This document shows, piece by piece, positions 34,213 through 42,829 of a stretch of DNA of 64,000 nucleotides. Source of the stretch: Serratia marcescens. GTDB lineage: Bacteria; Pseudomonadota; Gammaproteobacteria; Enterobacterales; Enterobacteriaceae. The DNA lies in NCBI GenBank assembly GCA_015548865.1, contig JADMXW010000012.1:105402-169401 (forward strand), written 5' to 3'. Each line of letters starts with the position of its first letter. Positions within the stretch are counted from its first letter, which is position 1. Under the pieces are notes generated by a model. It saw only the letters and a list, made by a program, of their open reading frames with translations, did not search any database and was not told where the DNA came from. The position numbers and the translations under genes were made by a program.

Positions 34213-34968
34213 ATGACTGAATCTCAGCGCCATCATGCCATCATTGATTTTCTGCAACGTCAGGGGCAACTCACTGTCTCCGATCTGATCGTGAATTTTG
34301 ACGTTTCTCCCGCCACTGCGCGACGTGACATCAACAAACTCAATGAATTGGGAAAACTGCGTAAGGTGCGCAATGGCGCCGAGGCCGTTAATTTGCCGCG
34401 CCCGGCTTGGACGCCGCTCAATATTTATCAGGCGCAGAATCTGGATGAGAAGATGCGCATCGCGCAGGCGGCAGCGGCATTGTGTCATCCCGGTGAAAGC
34501 GTGGTGATTAACTGCGGTTCAACGGCGTTTCTGTTGGGGCGTGAGATTGTCGGGCGTGATATTCAGGTGATTACCAACTATCTGCCCTTAGCGAATTTCC
34601 TGATTGAACAAGAGCATGAAAGCGTAGTGATAATGGGCGGGCAGTACAACAAGAGCCAGTCAATCACGTTGGCGCCTCAGGAAGGGGATGCGAGTTTGTA
34701 TGCTGGTCATTGGATGTTCACCAGCGGCAAAGGATTGACGGCTGAAGGATTGTACAAAACCGATATGCTGACGGCGATGGCAGAGCAGAAGATGCTGAGC
34801 TACGTTGGCAAATTGGCGGTGGTGGTGGATAGCAGCAAAGTGGGCCAACGTGCGGGTATGCTGTTTAGCCGTGCCGATCAGATTGACGTAGTGATCACTG
34901 GGAAGCAGGCTGACGCTACTATCGTAGAGCAATTGCGAGCGCAAGGTGTTGAGGTGATCCTCGTATAA
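34213..34968 (+). CDS. ulaR: DeoR-family repressor of ascorbate use UlaR
   Basis: Transcription repressor that binds the ula operators and is released by L-ascorbate-6-phosphate. 251 residues, the E. coli length, from the ATG at 34213. The N-terminal DeoR winged helix contains [24 protein letters not shown]. The C-terminal effector domain has [27 protein letters not shown] and [20 protein letters not shown], all matching UlaR. A frame open further upstream overlaps the ERIC remnant and has no family support. Confidence 0.96.
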   Translation: MTESQRHHAIIDFLQRQGQLTVSDLIVNFDVSPATARRDINKLNELGKLRKVRNGAEAVNLPRPAWTPLNIYQAQNLDEKMRIAQAAAALCHPGESVVINCGSTAFLLGREIVGRDIQVITNYLPLANFLIEQEHESVVIMGGQYNKSQSITLAPQEGDASLYAGHWMFTSGKGLTAEGLYKTDMLTAMAEQKMLSYVGKLAVVVDSSKVGQRAGMLFSRADQIDVVITGKQADATIVEQLRAQGVEVILV

Positions 34969-35029
34969 CTCCACGTACTAAAGAAGACGTTTTTTGTCTT
35001 TTGATTGCACTCGCGTAAAAAATCACGCT

Positions 35030-35220
35030 GAGGTGGGCGTGGCCGCCGGGTGAGCGGCATGGATGCCGCTAGGGTCCCCGCCGCGTCTGGAACGCGTCGG
35101 GGACGGCCCGAAAGCGGGCACGAACGCCGAAGGCACCGCGTAGCGGCGTGATGCTCCGCGAAAAGCCTGGAGTCACGAGGCGGCGGCGATTGAGCGCCTC
35201 GTGTCGGGCGCGTGTTGCAA
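35030..35220. repeat. GC-rich multi-hairpin element between ulaR and agp
   Basis: In the 337-base gap between ulaR and agp, roughly 190 bases are far richer in G+C than the flanks and fold into successive stems. These are AGCGGCAT-GG-ATGCCGCT (35053-35070, perfect), GTCCCCGCCGCG with CGCGTCGGGGAC (35074-35104, one mismatch), CCCG-AAAG-CGGG (35107-35118), and CACGAGGCG with CGCCTCGTG (35174-35203, perfect). No reading frame, rRNA or tRNA signature is seen. It could be a dispersed repeat, a structured RNA or an mRNA 3' structure; only the structure is directly seen. Confidence 0.55.
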
Positions 35221-35305
35221 CGGTTGCAGATAACTACTTTGGTTCACGCGCACGAAATACTCACGATACTCACAGAGATGCGGCACCAAGGTTTGCCCCA
35301 ATAGC

Positions 35306-36559
35306 TTATTTTGCAAGCGCAGTCGTGATGCGCTCAAAGTCCTCAAATGGGCAGAATCCCTTGTCGTTGGTCGGGCACTCGCTGAGTGCCAGTGTCACAC
35401 GCTGTGGGGGATTAGCGCGGTTCAGCGGTGCCAACGTGGCGAGCTGTTCAGTCGATTGATACACGTATTCCACTTTCAACAGCGCCTTGTTATTGGCGTT
35501 ATCGCGCCAGCGTTGGAACACCACTTTACCGCCGATGGGCGTAGTTTCCAATTGGTGTGGCAGATGATACGGCTTCACGCCCAGTGCGGAGAACAGCGAC
35601 GCAACGTTTGAATCGTGGCCGACCAGGAAGGTAAATTTGGGCTGCTGCTCGCCAAAGGCGCCTGCCAGCGCTTTGACCAGATTGGCCGATACGGCTTTGG
35701 CGACAACTGGCGCACTAAACACCACGCTGTTGTAGTACTCTTTGATCGACACTAAATCAGCAAGCTGTTTCTCATCTTTGATGCGTCCCCAGCCGATCTT
35801 GTTAATCGGTGTGCCTTCGTAGTATTGCAGGATGAAGGCATCCGCAATCGAAGTGCCGGTTCTCAACGGGCCAACTACTCCGGGTTCTTTACCTGCCTCA
35901 ATTTTCACGTCAGTTTCCTGAGCCATCAGGTCGCACTGTTTATCCTGCTTGCAGTTGGCGGAATCTTTGTAGCGAATGATCTCTGCCATCTGTTGGTATA
36001 CCGGTTTCAGCCGCTCATTAAGCCCTTTCACCCCACCTTCACCGGCTTTTTGGTTGATGGAGTCGATGGCTTGCTGCTTAAAGGTGGCGCTGTCGTCACG
36101 GATGATTGGGTTAAAGGTGGCATCCATCGTGCCCAGTTTTTCTTTGTGCACCACAGGCACCAGACAACCAGGGAACGCGCCCACCGCGAAATATTGCGCT
36201 GTGGAGATGGTGCGTTGCAGGCTGTTGGCATAGAACGAGACGTCTTTATCCGTTGGGCAGGTATCTGCGGCCAGCAGACGGTTATCTACCAGCCATTCGC
36301 TAAAATAGTGGCCGAAATAGGCTTCCAGCACGCCGCCACGGGTAGTCAGGTAGCTGCTGGGTGTATCCCACTGTGGCCAGGCATCAGGCGTGACCTTGCC
36401 AAGTGCACTGCTCGGGCTGGCTAACGGGGCGCGCAGGCCGTGACGACTAAACACCACGACTTGTTCGAGCGTATAGCCATCTTGTGCGGCAGCCGGGAAA
36501 GAAAGGGCTGCGGGCAGTAACAACGGGAGACAAAACAGTACTTTTCGTTTTAAAGACAT
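35306..36559 (-). CDS. agp: Periplasmic glucose-1-phosphatase Agp
   Basis: Hydrolyses glucose-1-phosphate, and in homologues also myo-inositol hexakisphosphate, in the periplasm. 417 residues (E. coli 413). Start at 36559 has AGGAG 7 bases upstream and gives a signal peptide LFCLPLLLPAALSFPAAAQ. Histidine acid phosphatase motifs are FSRHGLRAPL (catalytic His) and the C-terminal VGHDSNVASL. The frame continues upstream without family support. Monocistronic and divergent from glpE. Confidence 0.94.
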   Translation of the reverse strand: MSLKRKVLFCLPLLLPAALSFPAAAQDGYTLEQVVVFSRHGLRAPLASPSSALGKVTPDAWPQWDTPSSYLTTRGGVLEAYFGHYFSEWLVDNRLLAADTCPTDKDVSFYANSLQRTISTAQYFAVGAFPGCLVPVVHKEKLGTMDATFNPIIRDDSATFKQQAIDSINQKAGEGGVKGLNERLKPVYQQMAEIIRYKDSANCKQDKQCDLMAQETDVKIEAGKEPGVVGPLRTGTSIADAFILQYYEGTPINKIGWGRIKDEKQLADLVSIKEYYNSVVFSAPVVAKAVSANLVKALAGAFGEQQPKFTFLVGHDSNVASLFSALGVKPYHLPHQLETTPIGGKVVFQRWRDNANNKALLKVEYVYQSTEQLATLAPLNRANPPQRVTLALSECPTNDKGFCPFEDFERITTALAK

Positions 36560-36782
36560 AACGATGCTCCTGGTGAGTGAATAGCATGCTCGCGCCTGAC
36601 ACGCGTAAGAGATGCGTGGAAACGCGATCTTTCTTATCATGACTCTTTTTTCGCATGACGAAAAATGTTTTATTGCAGAAATGTGACGATTGACTTGCCC
36701 TAATGAAACAGTAGCATCACCCTCACGTTTTGCGTGCACAGTGCCGTAATGATTTTTTTCTTTGTCCCGAGGTGGTATCCGA

Positions 36783-37115
36783 ATGGAACAGTTTGAGTGT
36801 CTGAACATTGAGCAAGCCCATGAGCGCTGGCAGAAACGCGGTGTGATGGTGGATATTCGCGATGCGCAAAGTTACGCCACGGGGCATGTGCCTCAGGCAG
36901 TGCACCTGACCAATGAGACACTGTCTGATTTTGTGCGCGATGCCGAACTGGATCAGCCGGTAATGGTGATGTGCTATCACGGCATTAGCAGCCGCAATGC
37001 AGCACAGTATCTCTTAAGCTTGGGGTTTGATGCAGTGTATAGCGTGGACGGCGGTTTTGACGCGTGGCAGCGGCATTTCCCTCACGATGTGGCGCCATCA
37101 TCTGATAACGCCTGA
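36783..37115 (+). CDS. glpE: Thiosulfate sulfurtransferase GlpE
   Basis: Cytosolic single-domain rhodanese, 110 residues (E. coli 108). It starts [17 protein letters not shown] and contains [17 protein letters not shown] and the active loop VMCYHGISS, whose Cys carries the persulfide. In E. coli it is the first gene of glpEGR; here glpG and glpR lie about 4 kb further on, after an opposing three-gene cluster, so glpE is now separate. The true ATG at 36783 is seven codons after a weaker in-frame start. Confidence 0.95.
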   Translation: MEQFECLNIEQAHERWQKRGVMVDIRDAQSYATGHVPQAVHLTNETLSDFVRDAELDQPVMVMCYHGISSRNAAQYLLSLGFDAVYSVDGGFDAWQRHFPHDVAPSSDNA

Positions 37116-37158
37116 ATCGCAGCATCCCGACGCGGTTAAGCGCCGGAATGGCGAAACG

Positions 37159-38457
37159 TTATTCGGCAACTGGAAGCGGCTTTTTCACAAAGAAGCCGTA
37201 GCTGATGGCCCCCAGCATTAGCAAGAAGGCACCAAACAGGAAGACATTGGTGAAGGTGCCCGTCGCATCAAGAATAATGCCAGTGACGATAGGTGCGCTC
37301 GCAGCGCCGAGGAACCCCCCGAAGTTTTGAATAGCGCCAAGTGAAGCCACCTGCGATTTTGGGGCGATATCTGTTGCCAGCGTCCAGATAACGCCTGACG
37401 GCATCTGAGAACAGAAATAGCCCAACGAAAGCAGTGCGATACACAGTGTGGTGTCGTGCACGAAGGGGATGGGGGCCACGAAACATGCAGCCAGTGCTGC
37501 ACCGCACACGATAGGTATTTTTCGCGCGGTGATAGTATTGGTGCCGCGGCGAATCAGACGGTCAGAAATCACGCCACCCACCAGCACCCCCATGATCCCC
37601 GCAAAGAACGGGATAGAGGCTACCCAACCGGTTTTCATCAGGCTGAAGCCGAGCGATCTCTCTAGGTAACTCGGTAGCCAGGTCAGATACACCCAAATGG
37701 TGAACATGATGGAGAAGTTCCCCAAGATCATGAACCAGGTAGTTTTGTGTTTGAACAGGGAGCCCCAGCTTGCTTTTGGCTGGCTGGCCTGTTGCGCCGT
37801 AGACGATTCTGCTTCGCCGTGAATTTGTCCCTCTTCTGCTGGCGTCGGGTTACGGTACAGCTTTAACCACACCAGCAGAATCGGAATACCCGCCAAACCG
37901 ATGGCAACAAACATGCCGCGCCAGCCCAGTGTCAATAACAGGATGGTCAGGATCGGCGGCGCAACGGCGTTGGCGATCTGTGAGCCAGTATTGATGATGG
38001 CGGTGGGAAGCCCGCGTTCATTGCTGGGGAACCAGCGATGGGTGATCTTGATGCCAGAGGTAAAAAATGGCGACTCAGAGATACCTAGCATCATGCGCAG
38101 GCCATAGAACATCGAATAGCCATTAACAAAGCCCGCCAGAATCGTGAATCCTGACCATAGGCCCAGCGCCCAGGAAAACATTTTTTTCGGCCCGAATTTA
38201 TCCACCAGCCAGCCTGCTGGCAGGTTGGCAAGGGCATAGGGCCACAGAAAAGCAGAAAGCAGCAGCCCCATTTGGGTTGCGCTAAAACCAAACTCTTTCG
38301 AAATCGTGGTGTTGGCGATGCTGAGGTTGGCGCGGTCAAGGTAGTTCACCACGGCAGCGATCAGCAACACTAGAATAATACTCCAACGCAAACGGGATAT
38401 TTTTTGCGTTGGTTGTGCAGCGACAGCAGGTTGAGATAAAGATATTGTCTCTTTCAT
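37159..38457 (-). CDS. MFS transporter of the anion:cation symporter family
   Basis: Inner-membrane carrier, 432 residues with about twelve hydrophobic segments. The family signature region after helix 1 is NYLDRANLSIAN, followed by GLLLSAFLWPYALANLPAGWLVDKFGPKKM, typical of the GudP/DgoT/ExuT (hexuronate, hexarate, galactonate) group. Start at 38457 follows from the MKETISLSQP N terminus; the frame extends upstream to 38583 without support. It is the last gene of a leftward cluster with a DapA-family lyase and a sugar kinase, which suggests uptake of a sugar acid. The exact substrate is unknown. Confidence 0.85.
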   Translation of the reverse strand: MKETISLSQPAVAAQPTQKISRLRWSIILVLLIAAVVNYLDRANLSIANTTISKEFGFSATQMGLLLSAFLWPYALANLPAGWLVDKFGPKKMFSWALGLWSGFTILAGFVNGYSMFYGLRMMLGISESPFFTSGIKITHRWFPSNERGLPTAIINTGSQIANAVAPPILTILLLTLGWRGMFVAIGLAGIPILLVWLKLYRNPTPAEEGQIHGEAESSTAQQASQPKASWGSLFKHKTTWFMILGNFSIMFTIWVYLTWLPSYLERSLGFSLMKTGWVASIPFFAGIMGVLVGGVISDRLIRRGTNTITARKIPIVCGAALAACFVAPIPFVHDTTLCIALLSLGYFCSQMPSGVIWTLATDIAPKSQVASLGAIQNFGGFLGAASAPIVTGIILDATGTFTNVFLFGAFLLMLGAISYGFFVKKPLPVAE

Positions 38458-38667
38458 TTTATTTATTTTCCGTGAGCAGGCTGAGAGGAATCTGCGAATA
38501 AACGATTCGCCGTGAGTCTGGCTGTAAGGACGTTGGTGTAGGATGCAGGGCGTGCTGTTCTTGCGCCCAATCACGTTGGCCACACACGATCATGCTGAAA
38601 ATTCCCCTGGTTTTATTATTTTTCGTAGCGGGAATCACAAGGTGTTCCCGCCATTTGTTGTTATTTT

Positions 38668-39591
38668 TTATTGCGCAATTTTTTTCTGATAATGCTCAGT
38701 GCCGTGGCGGATCTGGTCGAGGATCACGGTCAAGCCCCAGAATTTCTCCAGCACATCATCCTTGTTTACCCGGCAGTGAATGCTGTCAAAGGTGCCGCGG
38801 CGCTGGTGGTAAATCTTGGCGTTTTTCGGATAACCCAGCGTTTCAGTGACGGCAGCCAGCGACAGGAAATCCGCCAGTTCGTCTGCCAGCGCGGGGTTCT
38901 CCTGATGGTGGTGGTAGAGCCACACATAGAGTTCCGGGTGGAAGTTGGTAAACACGCCGCTGAACCCGCGTGAGCCTGCTTTCATTGCCGGGAAGGCGAT
39001 TGCCGCATTGGCGTTGATGATATTGAGCGGAGTGTCCTGCACCAGCTTGACGCGGCGGGTTACGGTGTCCAGATCGCAGCTCACGTCTTTCAACACCACG
39101 AAACGGCCGGTGTTGGCGCAGTAGGTTAGCTCTTCGTCGCTCAGCAAGCGGCGGTAAGGTGCAGGACATTCATACAGGCCAAGCGGCAGCGATTCCGGCA
39201 ATGCATCCAACAGGCTGTTCAAGGTGTTGAAGAACGTTTCACTGCCGGTTTTTTGCGGATCGAGGTGGTTAGTCACCAGCACCAATGCATCGATACCGGT
39301 TTGTGCCATGGCTGACAATTCTTCGATTTGCGCGCCGAGGTCATCGCTGATGTGGCCGGAGGCGATCACAGGGACACGGCCTTTAACGCGATCCACAACA
39401 AAGCGGGCTACCGCCACACGCTCTTCAAGCGTCAGGAATTGCATTTCACTGGATTGACATACGGCAAACAGTGCATCGACCTTGCTGTCAAGATACCAGT
39501 CAATCAGGTTGGCCAGGCCGGGGTAGTCTACGTCGTTCTGTTCGGTGAACGGTGTAAGCATGACAGGGACGATACCATCGATTTTTTTCAT
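38668..39591 (-). CDS. Dihydrodipicolinate synthase / N-acetylneuraminate lyase family protein
   Basis: Schiff-base aldolase or dehydratase of the DapA family, 307 residues, cytosolic. It opens with GIVPVMLTPFTEQNDVDYPG and has the ESSEMQF-type carboxylate loop (CQSSEMQFLTLEER). The Tyr motif is LGLYECPAPYRRLL and the Schiff-base Lys is in VVLKDVS. The loop CQSSE in place of GTTGE or GSTGE of DapA and NanA indicates another substrate. The kinase upstream and the MFS carrier downstream suggest cleavage of a 2-keto-3-deoxy sugar acid; this is inference. Confidence 0.85.
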   Translation of the reverse strand: MKKIDGIVPVMLTPFTEQNDVDYPGLANLIDWYLDSKVDALFAVCQSSEMQFLTLEERVAVARFVVDRVKGRVPVIASGHISDDLGAQIEELSAMAQTGIDALVLVTNHLDPQKTGSETFFNTLNSLLDALPESLPLGLYECPAPYRRLLSDEELTYCANTGRFVVLKDVSCDLDTVTRRVKLVQDTPLNIINANAAIAFPAMKAGSRGFSGVFTNFHPELYVWLYHHHQENPALADELADFLSLAAVTETLGYPKNAKIYHQRRGTFDSIHCRVNKDDVLEKFWGLTVILDQIRHGTEHYQKKIAQ

Positions 39592-39638
39592 TTTTTATTT
39601 CTCCGAATACAGACTGTGCGAGCGATGACCCGCAGGCA

Positions 39639-40850
39639 TTAACGTTGTGATAAACGTGCGATAACCTGTTGATGTTCTGGCATGTTTGAGGCTCCTTCGC
39701 GTTCGACTGCCAATGAGGCAAAGGCGGATGCGTAGGTCGCGGCTTGTACCATGCTTTGTCCATTGGCCAATGCAGCAGCAAAGGCACCGTTAAAGGCATC
39801 CCCCGCGCCCGTGGTATCAACACCGAGCGCGGGAAAAGCCGGAATGTGTTGGAACTGATGGCCGTCATACAGCAGTGCACCGCGTGAGCCCATGGTAATG
39901 ATGACGCGCTTGGCACCCATTCGCGCGATTTTCAGGGCAGCTTCTTTGGTGCTGTCAAAATCCTGAATGTCGATACCCGACAGCAGCGATGCTTCTGTTT
40001 CATTGGGGGTGATCACGTCCAGATAATCCAGATAGGGCAGAATCTCGCTGGAGTAAGGTGCCGGATTGAGGATCACTTTTTTACCCAGTGCGTGCGCCAG
40101 TTTGATGACATTCAACGTAGCGGAAAAGTTGTTCTCCAACTGAACCAGCAGCACGTCTGAGGTTGCCAGTTCCGCTGCGATAGCTGCCACTTCATCATCG
40201 GTAATGGTCTGGTTCGCACCGGGATAAATGGCGATTATATTTTCGCCGTTTTGTTGCGATACATAGATAATGGCGTTGCCAGTGGGTTCAGTATCGGATT
40301 GATACAGTTTGAACGCGTGGATATCTGATGACGACAAATGGTCGTAGGCAAACTGACTGAACTGATCGGTCCCCACTTTAGTGACAAAATAGACCTGTGA
40401 ACCCGCCCGACTGGCCGCCATTGCCTGATTGGCACCTTTGCCGCCGGGGCCAAGCGCGCTGCCCTGCGCCATGATGGATTCACCACCTTTAGGAAAACGC
40501 GCCACCTTGGCGACGATATCGACGTTGAACGATCCTAAAATACACACCTTGCCGTTCATCTTGTTTCCTTTCTGTTTGCTGGTTTGATGCCGCGTCTGCT
40601 TTTCTAATCGCTTGAGCAGCACTTCAAAATTTTCACCGCTTGGGGTAATCAGTTCAGACTGCAAACTACGGCGTACGATAATCGCACCGCCGTAACAACG
40701 CTGAACCAGATTCAGGCGCGCTAATTTGTTCAGGTCGCTGCGTATCGTCTCTTTGCTCACTGCAAATACGGTGGCCAGGTAATCAACGCTGGCGCGCTCA
40801 TGCCGAGCTAAATAGGCCAGGATTTGATTACGTCTTTCTTCCAGGAACAT
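39639..40850 (-). CDS. DeoR-type DNA-binding domain fused to a ribokinase (PfkB family)
   Basis: 403 residues from the ATG at 40850 (GAGG 5 bases upstream). Residues 1-60 form a DeoR winged helix (RRNQILAYLARHERASVDYLATVFAVSKETIRSDL segment). A linker of about 40 residues (LKRLEKQTRHQTSKQKGNK) leads into a complete ribokinase: SFNVDIVAKV, the GGKGANQAMAASRAG substrate motif, TPNETEASLL and the catalytic VDTTGAGDAFNGAF. A good internal start exists at the kinase boundary (ATG at 40559 with AAAGGA 6 bases upstream), so a free kinase may also be made. Probably senses and phosphorylates the sugar handled by the two downstream genes. Confidence 0.88.
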   Translation of the reverse strand: MFLEERRNQILAYLARHERASVDYLATVFAVSKETIRSDLNKLARLNLVQRCYGGAIIVRRSLQSELITPSGENFEVLLKRLEKQTRHQTSKQKGNKMNGKVCILGSFNVDIVAKVARFPKGGESIMAQGSALGPGGKGANQAMAASRAGSQVYFVTKVGTDQFSQFAYDHLSSSDIHAFKLYQSDTEPTGNAIIYVSQQNGENIIAIYPGANQTITDDEVAAIAAELATSDVLLVQLENNFSATLNVIKLAHALGKKVILNPAPYSSEILPYLDYLDVITPNETEASLLSGIDIQDFDSTKEAALKIARMGAKRVIITMGSRGALLYDGHQFQHIPAFPALGVDTTGAGDAFNGAFAAALANGQSMVQAATYASAFASLAVEREGASNMPEHQQVIARLSQR

Positions 40851-41106
40851 GGTCACCTCGCTGCTGGATATGAGCCTAAAGGAGCGGCTATGGTTAAAAA
40901 GTGACTATTGTCATAGGATAATGGGCAAAACGGAAGCAAACGGAAGTGCGTATATCAATGATGTACAAAGGGAGGCCATTACCGTTGGCGCGTTGTGGCA
41001 CTGGCGCAAGGATAAACCGCCTGTTTATCGGAGTAATATTTCAGCCCCCTAGGTAAAACGATGTGATATTTTTATGGCAAAACAATTTGCTAACGGATAA
41101 ATCACG

Positions 41107-41949
41107 ATGGCAATTCGCCTAACAGCCTTATCTCAGCCACGCTTGGCGCAGGCGTTTGTCGACTACATGCAAACGCAGAATATACAGTTGGAATTACGTT
41201 TCTCTGGGCAGGAAGTGGAACTTTGGCTGGAAGATGAAGCCCTGTTGCCTGAAGCGCAGCAGGCGCTCGATGTGTTTATTCAGGATCCTATGCATCCGCG
41301 TTATCAGGCCGCCAGTTGGCAGGCGGGGTCGACTTCATCGCCATTGCGCTATGCGAGTTTCTCCTATCTACAAACGTTGCAGCAACGGGCCGGTCCGCTC
41401 ACGTTGGGCGTCATGCTCGCCTGTATTGTCGTCTATCTGTGGATGGTAATATTTGGCAATGAGGGTGCCATGATGTGGCTTTCTTACCCGGATGTAGGAC
41501 AAAAGGGTCAGCTATGGCGTTGGTTCAGCCATGCCCTGTTGCATTTTTCTTTGCTGCATATCTTGTTCAACCTGATGTGGTGGTGGTATCTCGGCGGGCC
41601 GGTAGAGAAAATTCTTGGTACGCGCAAGCTCCTTACGTTGGCATTGCTCTCTTCTTTTGCCAGCGGCTGGATACAATCGTTTTTCAGCGGCATCTACTTC
41701 GGTGGCTTGTCTGGCGTGGTCTATGCCTTGATGGGGTACGTCTGGTTGTACGGTGAACGAGTGCCCTCGGGGCCACTTTTTATGCAACGCGGATTAATGG
41801 CCTTCGCTTTGTTGTGGTTGATCGCCGGATATTTCGATATTTTAGGTCTGCGTATCGCCAATGCGGCGCACGTTGCGGGCTTGGTTATCGGGGTGGTGAT
41901 GGCGTTTTGGGATACCCAGCAGAAAAAGCATGATCGCAACTCGATGTAA
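41107..41949 (+). CDS. glpG: Rhomboid intramembrane serine protease GlpG
   Basis: Inner-membrane protease, 280 residues (E. coli 276). The cytosolic N-terminal domain (residues 1-75) precedes six membrane helices. The catalytic Ser is in [14 protein letters not shown] (GxSG) and the His in [14 protein letters not shown]. The conserved [26 protein letters not shown] region (L1 loop and helix 2) is present. glpR follows 78 bases downstream. In E. coli it directly follows glpE. Confidence 0.96.
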   Translation: MAIRLTALSQPRLAQAFVDYMQTQNIQLELRFSGQEVELWLEDEALLPEAQQALDVFIQDPMHPRYQAASWQAGSTSSPLRYASFSYLQTLQQRAGPLTLGVMLACIVVYLWMVIFGNEGAMMWLSYPDVGQKGQLWRWFSHALLHFSLLHILFNLMWWWYLGGPVEKILGTRKLLTLALLSSFASGWIQSFFSGIYFGGLSGVVYALMGYVWLYGERVPSGPLFMQRGLMAFALLWLIAGYFDILGLRIANAAHVAGLVIGVVMAFWDTQQKKHDRNSM

Positions 41950-42027
41950 TCATCGGATAAGCGTTGCCAGCAGCGAATAGAGGCATCAACCTGAGGGTTG
42001 AGTGGAAACCTGTTTTAGGGGAACAAC

Positions 42028-42786
42028 GTGAGGCAAACACAGCGGCACGACGCCATCATTGAACTGGTGCGTCGGCAGGGATATGTCAGTACGGAAGAGT
42101 TGGTAGAGCATTTTGCGGTCAGTCCGCAAACGATTCGCCGGGATCTCAACGATCTGGCGGAACAGAACAAGATTCACCGCCATCATGGCGGTGCAGCGTT
42201 ACCGTCCAGCTCGGTGAACACGGCTTACCACGATCGCAAGATGATGTGGTCGGATGAAAAAGCGCGTATTGCACGTAAAGTCGCCAGCCAAATCCCGGAT
42301 GGTGCTACGCTGTTTATAGATATCGGGACAACGCCAGAAGCGGTTGCCCACGCGCTGTTGCAGCATAAGGATCTGCGTGTTGTCACCAATAACCTGAACG
42401 TGGCAACGCTGTTGATGGGTAAAGAAGACTGCAGATTGATCCTGGCGGGCGGTGAAGTGCGTACCCGGGATGGCGGTATTATGGGTGAAGCGACACTGGA
42501 TTTTATTTCTCAGTTTCGTCTGGATTTCGGCATCCTCGGCATTAGCGGCATTGACATGGATGGCTCCTTGCTGGAGTTTGATTACCATGAAGTGCGCACT
42601 AAACGGGCAATTATCGAGAATTCTCGTTGTGTTATGTTGGTCACTGACCACTCCAAGTTTGGTCGCAATGCGATGGTGAATCTGGGCAACATGGACCTGA
42701 TCGACTATCTTTTTACCGATCAGCTACCACCATCCAGCGTAATGAAAATCATTGAACAACATAAGGTGCAGTTGGAGTTGTGCTGA
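42028..42786 (+). CDS. glpR: Glycerol-3-phosphate regulon repressor GlpR
   Basis: DeoR-family repressor released by glycerol-3-phosphate, 252 residues as in E. coli. The GTG start at 42028 has AGGGGA upstream. The N-terminal helix-turn-helix is in QRHDAIIELVRRQGYVSTEE and VSPQTIRRDLNDL. The effector domain shows FIDIGTTPEAVAHALL, LAGGEVRTRDGG and FDYHEVRTKRAIIENS. Its operator is visible upstream of glpD in this window. malP starts only 43 bases after its stop. Confidence 0.97.
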   Translation: MRQTQRHDAIIELVRRQGYVSTEELVEHFAVSPQTIRRDLNDLAEQNKIHRHHGGAALPSSSVNTAYHDRKMMWSDEKARIARKVASQIPDGATLFIDIGTTPEAVAHALLQHKDLRVVTNNLNVATLLMGKEDCRLILAGGEVRTRDGGIMGEATLDFISQFRLDFGILGISGIDMDGSLLEFDYHEVRTKRAIIENSRCVMLVTDHSKFGRNAMVNLGNMDLIDYLFTDQLPPSSVMKIIEQHKVQLELC

Positions 42787-42829
42787 GCCAGACGTGCCTT
42801 TTTCTGATTAATAAGAGGGGAGAGGCACG

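Noticed and set aside
42805..42825. GGGGAGAGG before malP as a MalT box
   Set aside because: It lacks one base of the MalT consensus and coincides with the malP ribosome binding site; a single imperfect box would not suffice.
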